This document shows positions 16,077 to 24,824 of a stretch of 64,000 nt of DNA, piece by piece. This DNA comes from Hungatella effluvii (GTDB lineage Bacteria; Bacillota; Clostridia; Lachnospirales; Lachnospiraceae): positions 186,001-250,000 of the forward strand of contig NZ_QJKD01000006.1 of the NCBI RefSeq assembly GCF_003201875.1, read 5' to 3'. The position numbers and the translations under genes were made by a program. Under the pieces are notes generated by a model. The model did no database searches and had not been told where the DNA came from. It saw nothing but the letters and a program-made list of their open reading frames with translations. Positions within the stretch are counted from its first letter, which is position 1; each line of letters begins with the position of its first letter.

Positions 16077-16982
16077 TTGAAGAGTGACCGCATGTTTGGA
16101 ATTCTGTGTATTCTTCTGGAACGGGAGAATGTGACCGTAAGAGAGCTGGCCGGATATTTTGAGGTGTCCACACGCACGATTCACAGGGATTTGCTGGATT
16201 TATCCGCTTCCGGATTTCCTGTGGTGACGAGACAGGGAGTCGGCGGCGGTGTCTCCCTCCTGCCGAATTTCCGCTATAATAAATCGGCGCTCAGCGAAGA
16301 TGATATGAAAGTGATACTGGCCGGCATCGAGGGGCTGGCCACCATCGATGACAGCGCGCGGATGAAGACGCTGCTGGCGAAGCTCCGCTTCAGCGACGGC
16401 AATCGGCTGCTGCTGGAAAATGACATCATTCTGGATTTTACTTCCTGGAATCAGAACAGCTCATTCCTATCCAGGATCGGGATGCTGCGGAGAGCGATCG
16501 CCGGGCATTTTATCGTGGAAATGGGTTACTGCAGCCCCAGCGGCACGGTGACGAGACGCGTCGAGCCGTATAAGCTGATTTTCAAACAAGAGACGTGGTA
16601 CCTGCTGGCCTTCTGTCTACTGAGACAGGAATTTCGCATGTTCCGCCTGAGCCGGATTACGGATTTAGAGGTCAGTGATTCCGTTTTTGATGAACGGAGA
16701 GATTATGAGATTCCTTCAATGGAAAGCCATTTTGTCAACGGTGGAGGCCAGGCGGTCACCGTAAAAATGGACCATTCTCTTGAATTTCTGGCGATTGATT
16801 TCTTTGGCCGCGAAAATCTGGTTTACCGGGAGAACGATATTGTTGTTACATTTCTCACCGGGAGGCCGGAATGGGTTCTGAGCACTTTTTCCGGATTTGG
16901 AAACAAAGCCGAGATTCTGGCGCCGGACAGTCTCCGGCAGGAAATGATACATTATCTGGAGCAGATGGCAGCATTATATTAG
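16077..16982 (+). CDS. HTH/WYL-domain transcriptional regulator (YafY type)
   Basis: The 301-residue product has an N-terminal winged helix-turn-helix of the DeoR/HTH_11 kind (LCILLERENVTVRELAGYF then VSTRTIHRDL) and a C-terminal WYL domain containing RRVEPYKLIFKQETWYLLAFC. A WCX extension follows at the end. I use the TTG start at 16077, six bases after GGAGGTG, because the earlier ATG at 16026 lies inside the -35 box. WYL domains sense small ligands or nucleic acids. It heads a three-gene cassette and probably controls it. Confidence 0.88.
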   Translation: MKSDRMFGILCILLERENVTVRELAGYFEVSTRTIHRDLLDLSASGFPVVTRQGVGGGVSLLPNFRYNKSALSEDDMKVILAGIEGLATIDDSARMKTLLAKLRFSDGNRLLLENDIILDFTSWNQNSSFLSRIGMLRRAIAGHFIVEMGYCSPSGTVTRRVEPYKLIFKQETWYLLAFCLLRQEFRMFRLSRITDLEVSDSVFDERRDYEIPSMESHFVNGGGQAVTVKMDHSLEFLAIDFFGRENLVYRENDIVVTFLTGRPEWVLSTFSGFGNKAEILAPDSLRQEMIHYLEQMAALY

Positions 16983-16994
16983 ATGGATAACGTG

Positions 16995-17020
16995 AAATAT
17001 GACAGGACGCTGTCATATTT
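16995..17020 (+). promoter_or_regulatory. Perfect 26-base palindrome between regulator and toroid gene
   Basis: AAATATGACAG (16995-17005) and CTGTCATATTT (17010-17020) are exact inverted repeats with a 4-base centre. The WYL gene ends 12 bases upstream. It shares the TGACA...TGTC core with the dyad at the regulator's own promoter, so it may be an operator. A weak terminator role is also possible. TATACT at about 17030 could be a -10 box for the downstream gene, but I see no good -35. Confidence 0.6.
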
Positions 17021-17095
17021 AAACGGTTATACTCGTATCAGAAATATCTGAATGTTCTCAGACATTTACAGAATGAAATCGATTGGAGGTACCGT

Positions 17096-17944
17096 ATGGC
17101 AGTTGATAAAAAATATGAGGCGGACGTGGCCGCGATCCTCTCCCACCGCTACGACCAGGGAGGCACGCTGTGGGACACACCGGATCACCGCCTGCAGAAA
17201 GGGGCGCCGTTTTCCACTCTGGACTGTGTGAGCTATCTTCTGGAACTTGGTATGGACCCGGAAGAACCCATATTAAAGGAGGCCGCAGATCTGATACTCA
17301 GCGCATGGCAGGAGGATGGCCGTATCAGGCTTTACCCGAAGGGAAGTATTTATCCCTGTCATACGGCCTGTGCGGCGCAGGTGCTCTGCCATCTGGGATA
17401 TGCAAATGACGAGCGGCTGCAGACAACATTCCGTTATTTTCTGGATACCCAGTATTCCGACGGCGGCTGGCGATGCAGGAAATTCTCCTTCGGACACGGT
17501 CCTGAGACGGAATACTCCAATCCGCATCCGACGCTTCTGGCGCTCGATGCCTTCCGCTTCAGCGATTATTTAAACCGGGAACCTGCACTGGACCGGGCGG
17601 TGGAGTTTTTACTGGAACACTGGACGATCAAGAAGCCCATCGGCCCATGCCACTATGGAATCGGAACGCTGTTCATGCAGGTGGAGTATCCGTTCCGGAA
17701 CTATAATCTTTTTGAATACGTCTATATCCTCTCCTTCTATGACCGCGCCAGAAAGGATCCCCGTTTCCTGGAGGCATTTTACGAGCTGGAGGCGAGAACG
17801 GTAAACGGGCAGATCGTGGTGGAACGGGTCGTGCCGAAACTGGCTAAGCTCACCTTCTGTAAAAAGGGGGAGCCAAGCGAACTTGGGACAAAGCGTTTTT
17901 TGGAAATAAAAGATCATTGGAGGAAGATGCCATGTACGAATTGA
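17096..17944 (+). CDS. Alpha/alpha-toroid (prenyltransferase/terpenoid cyclase-like) protein
   Basis: The 282-residue protein consists of helical repeats of the squalene-cyclase/prenyltransferase toroid type. QW-like motifs are visible (QYSDGGWRCRKF near residue 125 and QEDGRIRLYPKG near 75), and HPTLLALDAFR is typical of the fold. It has no signal peptide and no membrane span, and no DxDD or DDxxD catalytic motif, so cyclase or prenyltransferase activity is not shown. The start follows GGAGG. The 3' end overlaps the next gene by 13 bases, so the two are translationally coupled. Function unknown. Confidence 0.75.
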   Translation: MAVDKKYEADVAAILSHRYDQGGTLWDTPDHRLQKGAPFSTLDCVSYLLELGMDPEEPILKEAADLILSAWQEDGRIRLYPKGSIYPCHTACAAQVLCHLGYANDERLQTTFRYFLDTQYSDGGWRCRKFSFGHGPETEYSNPHPTLLALDAFRFSDYLNREPALDRAVEFLLEHWTIKKPIGPCHYGIGTLFMQVEYPFRNYNLFEYVYILSFYDRARKDPRFLEAFYELEARTVNGQIVVERVVPKLAKLTFCKKGEPSELGTKRFLEIKDHWRKMPCTN

Positions 17945-18810
17945 TTCCGGTTACAGAACAGAGCTACTATATTCAAAATCCCTCAAAAATCGGACTGGTC
18001 AGGTTAAATGATACCGACGTGTGTCTGATAGACAGCGGTAACGATAAAGACGCCGGGCGTAAAGTGCGTCAGATTCTGGAAGCCCATTGCTGGCGTCTGA
18101 CTGCCATTTACAATACGCATGCGAACGCCGATCATATTGGCGGAAACAAATATCTTCAGGGGCAGACCGGATGCAGCGTCTACGTTCCGGAGATCAACCG
18201 TGAATTTACAAAGCATCCGGTGTTAGAGCCGGCGTTCCTTTATGGAGGATTTCCGCCGGAAGACCTGCGTCACAAGTTCCTTATGGCACAGGAAAGCGAC
18301 GCGTCGCTTCTGACTGAGGACACGCTGCCCGAGGGCTTTGAGATCATTCCTCTGCCGGGACATTACTTCGACATGGTGGGATTTCGCACTCCGGACGACG
18401 TGGTCTTTCTGGCCGACTGCTTATCCAGCCGGCAGACACTGGACAAATACCAGATCAGCTTCATTTACGATGTGGCTGCGTACTTAAAGACGCTGGAGAT
18501 GGTGAAGTCCTTAAGCGGGAAAATGTTTGTTCCCGCCCACGCGGAGGCCGTGGAAGACATAGCGCCCCTTGCACAGTACAACATCGATAAAGTATGGGAA
18601 ACAGCAGAAAAAATCACGTTTCTCTGCAGAGAGGCGCTCGGCTTCGAGGATCTGATGCAGAAGCTGTTTACAGAATACGGTCTGGCTATGAATTTCGAGC
18701 AGTACGTTCTCGTAGGCAGCACTGTCCGCTCCTATCTTGCGTGGTTAAAGGATACGGGCAGAATCACGGTCTCATTCGATCAGAACAGGATGCGTTGGAC
18801 AACCATCTAA
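17932..18810 (+). CDS. MBL-fold hydrolase with variant HxNxDH zinc motif
   Basis: The 292-residue protein has the metallo-beta-lactamase fold: an N-terminal strand region, CLIDSGNDKDAGRK, the motif NTHANADHIGG, EIIPLPGHYFDMVG, FLADCL and PAHAEAV. The canonical HxHxDH is HANADH here, with Asn in place of the second His. I have an impression of similar HxNxDH variants in other Clostridia but cannot verify it; a changed metal site is expected. The start is ATG 17932 after GGAGGAAG, overlapping the toroid gene. A strong terminator follows directly. Substrate unknown. Confidence 0.85.
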   Translation: MYELIPVTEQSYYIQNPSKIGLVRLNDTDVCLIDSGNDKDAGRKVRQILEAHCWRLTAIYNTHANADHIGGNKYLQGQTGCSVYVPEINREFTKHPVLEPAFLYGGFPPEDLRHKFLMAQESDASLLTEDTLPEGFEIIPLPGHYFDMVGFRTPDDVVFLADCLSSRQTLDKYQISFIYDVAAYLKTLEMVKSLSGKMFVPAHAEAVEDIAPLAQYNIDKVWETAEKITFLCREALGFEDLMQKLFTEYGLAMNFEQYVLVGSTVRSYLAWLKDTGRITVSFDQNRMRWTTI

Positions 18811-18871
18811 AAATATCCCCGCCCTTTCGATTTGCTTTACAGCTGGCCGAAAGGGCGGGGATATTTTTATT
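18811..18871. terminator. Bidirectional terminator between MBL and sulfatase genes
   Basis: A 19-bp perfect stem (18811-18829 with 18848-18866) has an 18-base loop, with T-runs on both strands. It starts immediately after the MBL stop codon and lies 30 bases from the sulfatase stop, so it serves both convergent operons. Confidence 0.93.
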
Positions 18872-18899
18872 TATTTTTCTTTTCCTGCACTGTATCGTC

Positions 18900-20312
18900 T
18901 CAGAATCTGTCCCACAGAAACGGGTCCTCTGTCAACTCCAGATAATGCTTCAGCCGTTCCCGAAATGCCAGGATCCGCGCATCTGCACAGTCCTTTTCCA
19001 CTTCCAGCGGATTCATTTCATACGGGTCAAGCTCTCTGTCATAGAGAAGCTCTCTCTGCGGCTCATCGGGGGTGTAGCCATTGGTGATGACGTAGGTATA
19101 CCGTTTGTTCCTGATTCCGCGCCAGCCATAGGCTTTGTGCGTCAGACCGCGCTTCGAAAATGCAGCAACCATGTCCGCGCCTCCGGGATAGGAACAGATC
19201 AGCATATCTTCCGGTTCACCGGATACTGCACTGCCGGTCTCTGCCGGAGTCGTGGTCAAGCTTCCTGCGTGGCTGTAACCCTCGCACGTCTCCGGCACCT
19301 CCAGATCCAGAAGCTCCAGAAGCGTTGGCATGTGGTCGGGACTTGCGAAGATCGCCTCATTCTTTCCGGGCTCCAGTCTTCCCTTCTGCCGGAAAATGAG
19401 CGGAATGTGAAGCGCCTCATCGTACCAGATGTTCTTGCTCATAAGTCCGTGAGACCCCAGCATCTCCCCGTGATCGGCGGACAGCACCACCAGAGTGTTT
19501 TCCTCCATGCCGTTTTCCTTAAGCCAGGTCAGGATTCTGCCAAACTGCTCATCGATTCCATGAACCGCGGCAAAATACTGGCGTGTCTGCGTCTCTAAGA
19601 GACCGCCCTCTTCCCGCATGGATTCCGGCACATTGGGACGGTAGTGAACCTTTAAATCCTTAAACTTTTCATAATAGCGCTCCGGCACCAGCTCATAAGG
19701 CAGGTGCGGCGGATTATAGGATACAAACAGTGCGAACGGTTCGTCTTCATCCTTCTTCTGATCCATATATTCGATGGCTTTGTCGGTCTCGTATTCTGCG
19801 GACCATTTGCCGGGCCTGATCTGAGTCTCATCATTCAGCCAGTAGTGGGGATCGAGATGATCGTCGCACGCTCCGTAGGACAGGAAATAATCGAAGCCCT
19901 GTCTTCTCTCTCCCGGCGGCGTATACGCGTCCCACTCCCTGGCGCCGGACTTCGGATGCGGATTAAAATTGAGCTCCGACGCATCCAGATGCCATTTGCC
20001 GATATAACCTGTCGCGAAGCCCGCGTCTTTTAAAACATTGGCGATACAGGTCTCCTGGGGCTTCAGCATGATCTTCTCTTCCAGGCCGATCTTGCAGTTC
20101 GTCCACATTCCCACGCGGAACGGGTATTTGCCCGTCATGAGAGAAGCCCGGTGCGGGGAACATAAGGGAAAGGTGCTGTACGCATTGGTACAGCAGACAC
20201 TTTCCTCTGAAAAACGGTCGATATTCGGCGTTACTGCCTGATCGCTTCCGAGAGCGCCTATGGCCTCGGCGCGCCATTGGTCCGCGAAGACATACAAAAG
20301 ATTGGTTTTCAT
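18900..20312 (-). CDS. Sulfatase, Cys-type (formylglycine-dependent)
   Basis: The 470-residue enzyme belongs to the arylsulfatase family. The N-terminal metal-binding part YVFADQWRAEAIG and the active-site segment LCSPHRASLMTG (Cys51) are clear, as are GKWHLDA, the SADHGEMLGSHG metal motif and the C-terminal subdomain. Cys51 must be converted to formylglycine, and the motif is C-S-P-H-R rather than the commoner CxPSR. No maturase gene lies in this window. There is no signal peptide, so it works in the cytoplasm on imported sugars. It follows the GH88 gene by 16 bases, which points to sulfated glycosaminoglycan-type oligosaccharides. Confidence 0.92.
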   Translation of the reverse strand: MKTNLLYVFADQWRAEAIGALGSDQAVTPNIDRFSEESVCCTNAYSTFPLCSPHRASLMTGKYPFRVGMWTNCKIGLEEKIMLKPQETCIANVLKDAGFATGYIGKWHLDASELNFNPHPKSGAREWDAYTPPGERRQGFDYFLSYGACDDHLDPHYWLNDETQIRPGKWSAEYETDKAIEYMDQKKDEDEPFALFVSYNPPHLPYELVPERYYEKFKDLKVHYRPNVPESMREEGGLLETQTRQYFAAVHGIDEQFGRILTWLKENGMEENTLVVLSADHGEMLGSHGLMSKNIWYDEALHIPLIFRQKGRLEPGKNEAIFASPDHMPTLLELLDLEVPETCEGYSHAGSLTTTPAETGSAVSGEPEDMLICSYPGGADMVAAFSKRGLTHKAYGWRGIRNKRYTYVITNGYTPDEPQRELLYDRELDPYEMNPLEVEKDCADARILAFRERLKHYLELTEDPFLWDRF

Positions 20313-20328
20313 CGATGTCTCATCTCCT

Positions 20329-21507
20329 TTACCAGTATAACTTCCAATCCCTCGAAAGCCGGGTCAGGGCTTCCATATAGAAATAATCTCCCCATGTATT
20401 GCATTCATCCACACCGCGGTTCGTGCAGGTATTCTCCTTGGAATCCCGTGCATACGTACCGTGGAGCAGCAGTCCGTTGGATTTCGTGATGTCCGTATTG
20501 GCGCAGTGATCCACGAGGGCCTTAAGCATACGGTCCGCGGCCGTTAAATAGCGGTCGGCCTTCTCCTGATCTAAATACTTCGCCATCTCCAGAATTCCGC
20601 AGACAGCGATGGCCGACGCGGAGGAATCCCTCGGTTCTGTGCTTCCCGTGTCGAAATCAAAATCCCAGTAGGGAACGAGATCTTCCGGCAGATGTTCGAT
20701 GAAGTAGTCTGTAACACGGCAGAATAAATCGATGTATTCCGGGTTCTTTAAATAGCGGTAGCTGAGGGCGATCCCGTAGACGCCCCATGCCTGGCCTCTC
20801 GCCCATGCGGAACCGTTCCGGTTGCCCTGATGGGTTACGCCGTAAGTGGGCTCTCCCGTCTCCACATCGAAGAAATGGGTATGGTAGGTGGAATTATCGG
20901 GTCTCAGGATGCATTTCATGGCGGTTTTGATGTGATGCTCCGCCTTCTGTGCATAGGACTCATCTCCGGTAACCTCCGTCGCCCAGTAAAGGATAGGAAG
21001 GTTTAACAGACAGTCGATGATCAGCCGGTACTCCTTAGGCTCTCCCGGATTTCCCCAGGCCTGAAGGAAGTTCCCTTTCTCCCTGTAGCGCTCCGCCAGA
21101 TGATCGGCCGCCAGAAGCGCCGCCTTTTTTGCGTGCTCATTGCCGGTCAGCTTGTAAGCCGCCACACAGGACAGGCTGTATAAGAAGCCCATGTCGTGGT
21201 GGTTTACGTCGATTTTCTTTTCGATTCGCTCTAAAAAGCTTTCCACCTGAACGTCGGCCGCTTTTTTAAATGCCTCGTCCCCGGTATGCTCATAGGCCAG
21301 CCAGATCGAGCCGGTCCAGAATCCGGTGGTCCATTCCACATTTTCCGTCGGCTCATAGAAGCCGCCGAAGCTGTTGGAGGACTGAAATTTTTCTGTAAAT
21401 ACCGGAAGGTTTTCCCGGATAACAGCTACGGCGCCGTTAAGCGCCGTAGTTGTCATCCCCTCTTCCATGCCCGGATAATTCCGGATTGTGTTAAGGGTCT
21501 GTGCCAT
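20329..21507 (-). CDS. GH88 unsaturated glucuronyl hydrolase
   Basis: GH88 enzymes hydrate and open the 4,5-unsaturated uronic acid left by polysaccharide lyases. The 392-residue product is an alpha6/alpha6 barrel with both catalytic aspartates in context, Asp105 in NHHDMGF and Asp165 in RLIIDCLLN. Their 60-residue spacing is close to that in the Bacillus enzyme. There is no signal peptide, so it acts inside the cell. I use ATG 21507, eight bases after AAGGAG, two codons below the longest frame. It lies between the permeases and the sulfatase and should act on the same imported oligosaccharides. Confidence 0.92.
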   Translation of the reverse strand: MAQTLNTIRNYPGMEEGMTTTALNGAVAVIRENLPVFTEKFQSSNSFGGFYEPTENVEWTTGFWTGSIWLAYEHTGDEAFKKAADVQVESFLERIEKKIDVNHHDMGFLYSLSCVAAYKLTGNEHAKKAALLAADHLAERYREKGNFLQAWGNPGEPKEYRLIIDCLLNLPILYWATEVTGDESYAQKAEHHIKTAMKCILRPDNSTYHTHFFDVETGEPTYGVTHQGNRNGSAWARGQAWGVYGIALSYRYLKNPEYIDLFCRVTDYFIEHLPEDLVPYWDFDFDTGSTEPRDSSASAIAVCGILEMAKYLDQEKADRYLTAADRMLKALVDHCANTDITKSNGLLLHGTYARDSKENTCTNRGVDECNTWGDYFYMEALTRLSRDWKLYW

Positions 21508-21538
21508 AATCAATTCTCCTTATTCTTTTCCTTTCATT

Positions 21539-22366
21539 TTACCCCTTAATTCCGCTGGCTGCAACGCCTTCCACGAAGAACTTCTGACAGCTTAAGAATA
21601 CGATGACAACCGGGATCAGGGAACAGACGGAAGCCGCCATGATCCATGCATAGTCAGCGCCATACTGGGAAATAAACATACGGATACCTAACTGAATCGT
21701 CTTTAATTCCTTTGTCTTTAAGTAAATGAGGGGACCCATAAAGTCGTTCCACACATTGGTGAAGGTGAAGATCGTCAAGGTCGCCATCGCCGGTTTTCCC
21801 AGCGGAAGAACGATTCTTGAGAAGATGCCGAATTCATTTAAACCATCGATTCTGGCGGCCTCGCAGAGCTCATCCGGGATACTGATATAGAACTGACGGA
21901 TTAAGAATACGCCGAAGGCGGAGAATGCCTGCATCAGGATCAGTCCGATATGAGTATCATTTAAGCCCATCTTGGAGATCAGAATGAACTGAGGAATCAT
22001 GTATACCTGCCACGGAACTGCAATGGTGGTAACATACATCAGGAAAATCAAGTCTCTTCCCTTGAATTTCGTCTTTGTGAAGCCGTAAGCCGCAAGACAG
22101 CTGGTGAACAGCTGGATTACAGTGGTACAGATTGTCAGCTTCGCAGTATTTAAGAAGAAGGTCGTAAGCGGAAGCTTTTTCCAGATAATCTGGTAATTGT
22201 TCCAGTGTATGGTATCCGGCCACCATTTCATGGGAATGGAGAATACGTCCTTGTTAAGCTTTAAGGAGGAAATCACCATCCAGTAGAAAGGAACCAGCAT
22301 GAATAAGGACAGTAAAACTAATAAAATATAGATCAAACCTTTGTATGATTTCTGTTTTGTCTGCAT
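21539..22366 (-). CDS. Carbohydrate ABC transporter permease, MalG type
   Basis: The 275-residue membrane protein has six predicted spans and the EAA loop EAARIDGLNEFGIFSRIVLP that contacts the ATPase. It ends with the VAASGIKG tail typical of CUT1 MalG-like permeases. ATG 22366 follows AGGAGGG at 7 bases; the frame is open to 22402. It is the inner partner of the permease just upstream. No ATPase gene is in the operon, so a shared MsmK-type ATPase elsewhere in the genome is presumed. Confidence 0.93.
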   Translation of the reverse strand: MQTKQKSYKGLIYILLVLLSLFMLVPFYWMVISSLKLNKDVFSIPMKWWPDTIHWNNYQIIWKKLPLTTFFLNTAKLTICTTVIQLFTSCLAAYGFTKTKFKGRDLIFLMYVTTIAVPWQVYMIPQFILISKMGLNDTHIGLILMQAFSAFGVFLIRQFYISIPDELCEAARIDGLNEFGIFSRIVLPLGKPAMATLTIFTFTNVWNDFMGPLIYLKTKELKTIQLGIRMFISQYGADYAWIMAASVCSLIPVVIVFLSCQKFFVEGVAASGIKG

Positions 22367-22380
22367 ACCGTTTCCCTCCT

Positions 22381-23301
22381 TTACATTAAGTCCTGAGACC
22401 ATTTTTTCTCACCGGCGAACTGTACGAGCGTGATGACAAGTACAACGGCGAAGAGAATGATCGCGCCTGCGCTTGCCGGCCCCAGCTGCCAGCTGGTAAA
22501 TGCTTTTTCATAGATGTAGTTGACCAGGGTCTTGGTCGCATTGCCAGGGCCGCCGCCGGTCATAACGTATACTAAGTCGAATACCTTGAAGCACTGGATC
22601 GTCAGCATGATCAGGACGAAGAATGTGGTAGGTGTCAGCATCGGAATCGTAATGTAGCGAAGCTTCTGCCAGCCGTTGGCTCCATCGATGCTGGCCGCTT
22701 CGTAGAGGGAGCTTGAGATTCCCTGAAGGGCTGCTAAGTAAACGATCATATAATACCCCATGTATTTCCAGATACTGACGATGGAAATGGCCACCATGGC
22801 CCAGTTCACATCGACCACCCAGCGGGGCGGATTGGCAATTCCTATGAATTTCAGGAATTCATTGACCGGTCCGAAATCCGGCTGAAACAGCATGTTCCAG
22901 ACTGCTCCCACCGCCACGATGGAGGCGATATATGGGAAATAGATTGCCGTACGGAAAATGGCGATTCCTTTCAGCTTATTGTTTAAAAGAACGGCCAAAA
23001 GCAGAGAAAGCACCAGGGTCGGAAGGACCGTCATGAGTGCATACTCGATGGTGTTCCAGAAGGACTTCATGAATATTTCGTCTTTAAAGATCTGAGCGAA
23101 ATTGGCAAGCCCGACAAACTCCATGGGAGCCTGGGAGGCATCCCATTTCATAACACTTAATACAAAAGAAAAACATACGGGAATGAAGATGAAAATCGCG
23201 TAACCGATCAGATTCGGCAGTATGAACGCGTAACCGACCATATTGTCGCGGATCACTCGTTTCTGACGCGAGGAAAAACCTTTCTTTTTTTTCTCTTCCA
23301 T
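22381..23301 (-). CDS. Carbohydrate ABC transporter permease, MalF type
   Basis: The 306-residue protein has a basic cytoplasmic N-terminus rich in Lys, six predicted membrane spans and the EAA loop EAASIDGANGWQKLRYITIP. It pairs with the MalG-type permease 14 bases downstream to form the CUT1 membrane channel. The start follows AGGAGG. It lies after the binding-protein gene, separated by a stable stem-loop that probably lowers its expression relative to the binding protein. Confidence 0.93.
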   Translation of the reverse strand: MEEKKKKGFSSRQKRVIRDNMVGYAFILPNLIGYAIFIFIPVCFSFVLSVMKWDASQAPMEFVGLANFAQIFKDEIFMKSFWNTIEYALMTVLPTLVLSLLLAVLLNNKLKGIAIFRTAIYFPYIASIVAVGAVWNMLFQPDFGPVNEFLKFIGIANPPRWVVDVNWAMVAISIVSIWKYMGYYMIVYLAALQGISSSLYEAASIDGANGWQKLRYITIPMLTPTTFFVLIMLTIQCFKVFDLVYVMTGGGPGNATKTLVNYIYEKAFTSWQLGPASAGAIILFAVVLVITLVQFAGEKKWSQDLM

Positions 23302-23331
23302 TTATTATACCTCCTGGCTTCTGCACTTTTT

Positions 23332-23389
23332 CCCATAAGAAAGAGCGCTCACTATAATAAGTTTACAGAGGCGCTCTTTCTGTCATGGG
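23332..23389 (-). terminator. Stem-loop between binding-protein and permease genes
   Basis: AGAAAGAGCGC (23338-23348) and GCGCTCTTTCT (23371-23381) make an 11-bp perfect stem extended by a CCCA/TGGG pair (23332-23335, 23386-23389), with A/T-rich flanks. In this position such hairpins stabilise the upstream message or partly end transcription, which gives excess binding protein. Confidence 0.75.
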
Positions 23390-23402
23390 AACCTGTTAAT
23401 AA

Positions 23403-24770
23403 TTAGTTCCAGCCCTTTATTTCTGCTACACGTTTGTTCAGTTCTGCAATACCATCATCGATGGAGTAAGCCTTGATCATGATCATCTCATGTACTTCGT
23501 CTAATGGCTTACGGATCTCTTCGATCTGAGGATCAAGAGGACGGTCAAATGCGTAATGTGTATAAGTTAAAGCTTCCTTGTTGCTGTCGCCTTCCGGGAA
23601 ATACTCTGCGGATGCGATGGTGTTGATGGATTCGTCTGTCTGGATACCTGTGAATACGCCCTGCTCAGCAAGAATGTTGGCTGCTTCTTCAGAGGATGCA
23701 AACTTTACGAAATCCCATGCTAAATCTTTCTGATCTGTGTAAGCGCTGATTCCGATTGGTGTTAAAGCACCTACGGTGTAGCCGGATTCTGTATCTTCCG
23801 GATGAGGAATTCTTGCTACGCCCCAGTTAAAGTCTGTCTCGCCTTCTGCCTGAGCCTGCATCATGGTTGCGATGAACCAGCTGCCCATCGGCATCATGGC
23901 ACACTGCTGATTTTTAAATACAGATGAGTAATGAATGTTGGCTGTCTTTAATGTGGAGTAGTCCTGCATATAACCATTTTCCTGTAATGCAAGTGCTTCC
24001 TCATAATATGGCTTTAAGAAGGAGTAATCTTTCTCAACAACGGTGTGCTTTCCGTCCTGAACAGCCCAGTTGGTAACGAGTGCCTGCCATGTATGATCAT
24101 GTGTTCCGTATACTTTGGCGCTGCCCTCGCCGGAGGTCATCTTTGCTGCCAGTTCATCGTATTCGCTCCATGTCATATCATTAGAAGGATATTCAACGCC
24201 TGCTGCGTCGAATAAATCTTTGTTATAATATAATACGTACCAGTCTGAACGGTATGGAAGTCCGTAGGTAGTGTCGTTGTACATTAACTGCTCTGCCGCA
24301 CCGCTGTATACGGATAAGTCCAGGTTGTCCGCCTTGATCATCTCATCTAACGGAAGCAGCTGGCCCTTGTCTGCCATCTGAAGCATGGAGCCCATGTCCT
24401 TTACCCAGATAACGTCCGGATCGGCCTGAGCAGCGGATAAGCTGATTCCCAGGGAGTTGTTGTACTCGTCTGCGGAAGTGTCGATTACCTTGATCTCTAC
24501 GTTTGGATTCTTTGCTTCATATGCTTTTACTACTGCGGAGAACTGCGGGGTTGTGTCGTAATCCCATGTGGTTACAGAAAGAACCTGCTTCTCACCGCTT
24601 GCGGCCGCTGTGGTCTCTTCCTTGCTCTCAGCTCCTGCCGCTGTTGTGGTCTCTTCCTTCGCTGTCGTCTCAGGTGCCTTTGTTGCTGTGTCCTTGCTTC
24701 CGCATGCTGCGAGTGATGTGCATACCATACCGGCTGCAAGTGTCAGTGCTGCAACTCTCTTTAACTTCAT
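23403..24770 (-). CDS. Sugar ABC transporter substrate-binding lipoprotein
   Basis: The 455-residue protein has a lipoprotein signal with the lipobox LAAC (Cys23), then a Thr/Glu/Ala-rich linker (about residues 25-60) and a family 1 solute-binding domain. It is tethered outside the membrane and delivers oligosaccharide to the permeases downstream. It is the first gene of the operon permease-permease-GH88-sulfatase, so its ligand is probably a sulfated or unsaturated uronate oligosaccharide; this is inference. The start follows GGGAGG. Confidence 0.93.
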   Translation of the reverse strand: MKLKRVAALTLAAGMVCTSLAACGSKDTATKAPETTAKEETTTAAGAESKEETTAAASGEKQVLSVTTWDYDTTPQFSAVVKAYEAKNPNVEIKVIDTSADEYNNSLGISLSAAQADPDVIWVKDMGSMLQMADKGQLLPLDEMIKADNLDLSVYSGAAEQLMYNDTTYGLPYRSDWYVLYYNKDLFDAAGVEYPSNDMTWSEYDELAAKMTSGEGSAKVYGTHDHTWQALVTNWAVQDGKHTVVEKDYSFLKPYYEEALALQENGYMQDYSTLKTANIHYSSVFKNQQCAMMPMGSWFIATMMQAQAEGETDFNWGVARIPHPEDTESGYTVGALTPIGISAYTDQKDLAWDFVKFASSEEAANILAEQGVFTGIQTDESINTIASAEYFPEGDSNKEALTYTHYAFDRPLDPQIEEIRKPLDEVHEMIMIKAYSIDDGIAELNKRVAEIKGWN

Positions 24771-24824
24771 GTTAAAACCTCCCTATTCTTGAATCACAAT
24801 TGTTTGTGTTCCTTTGATGACATA

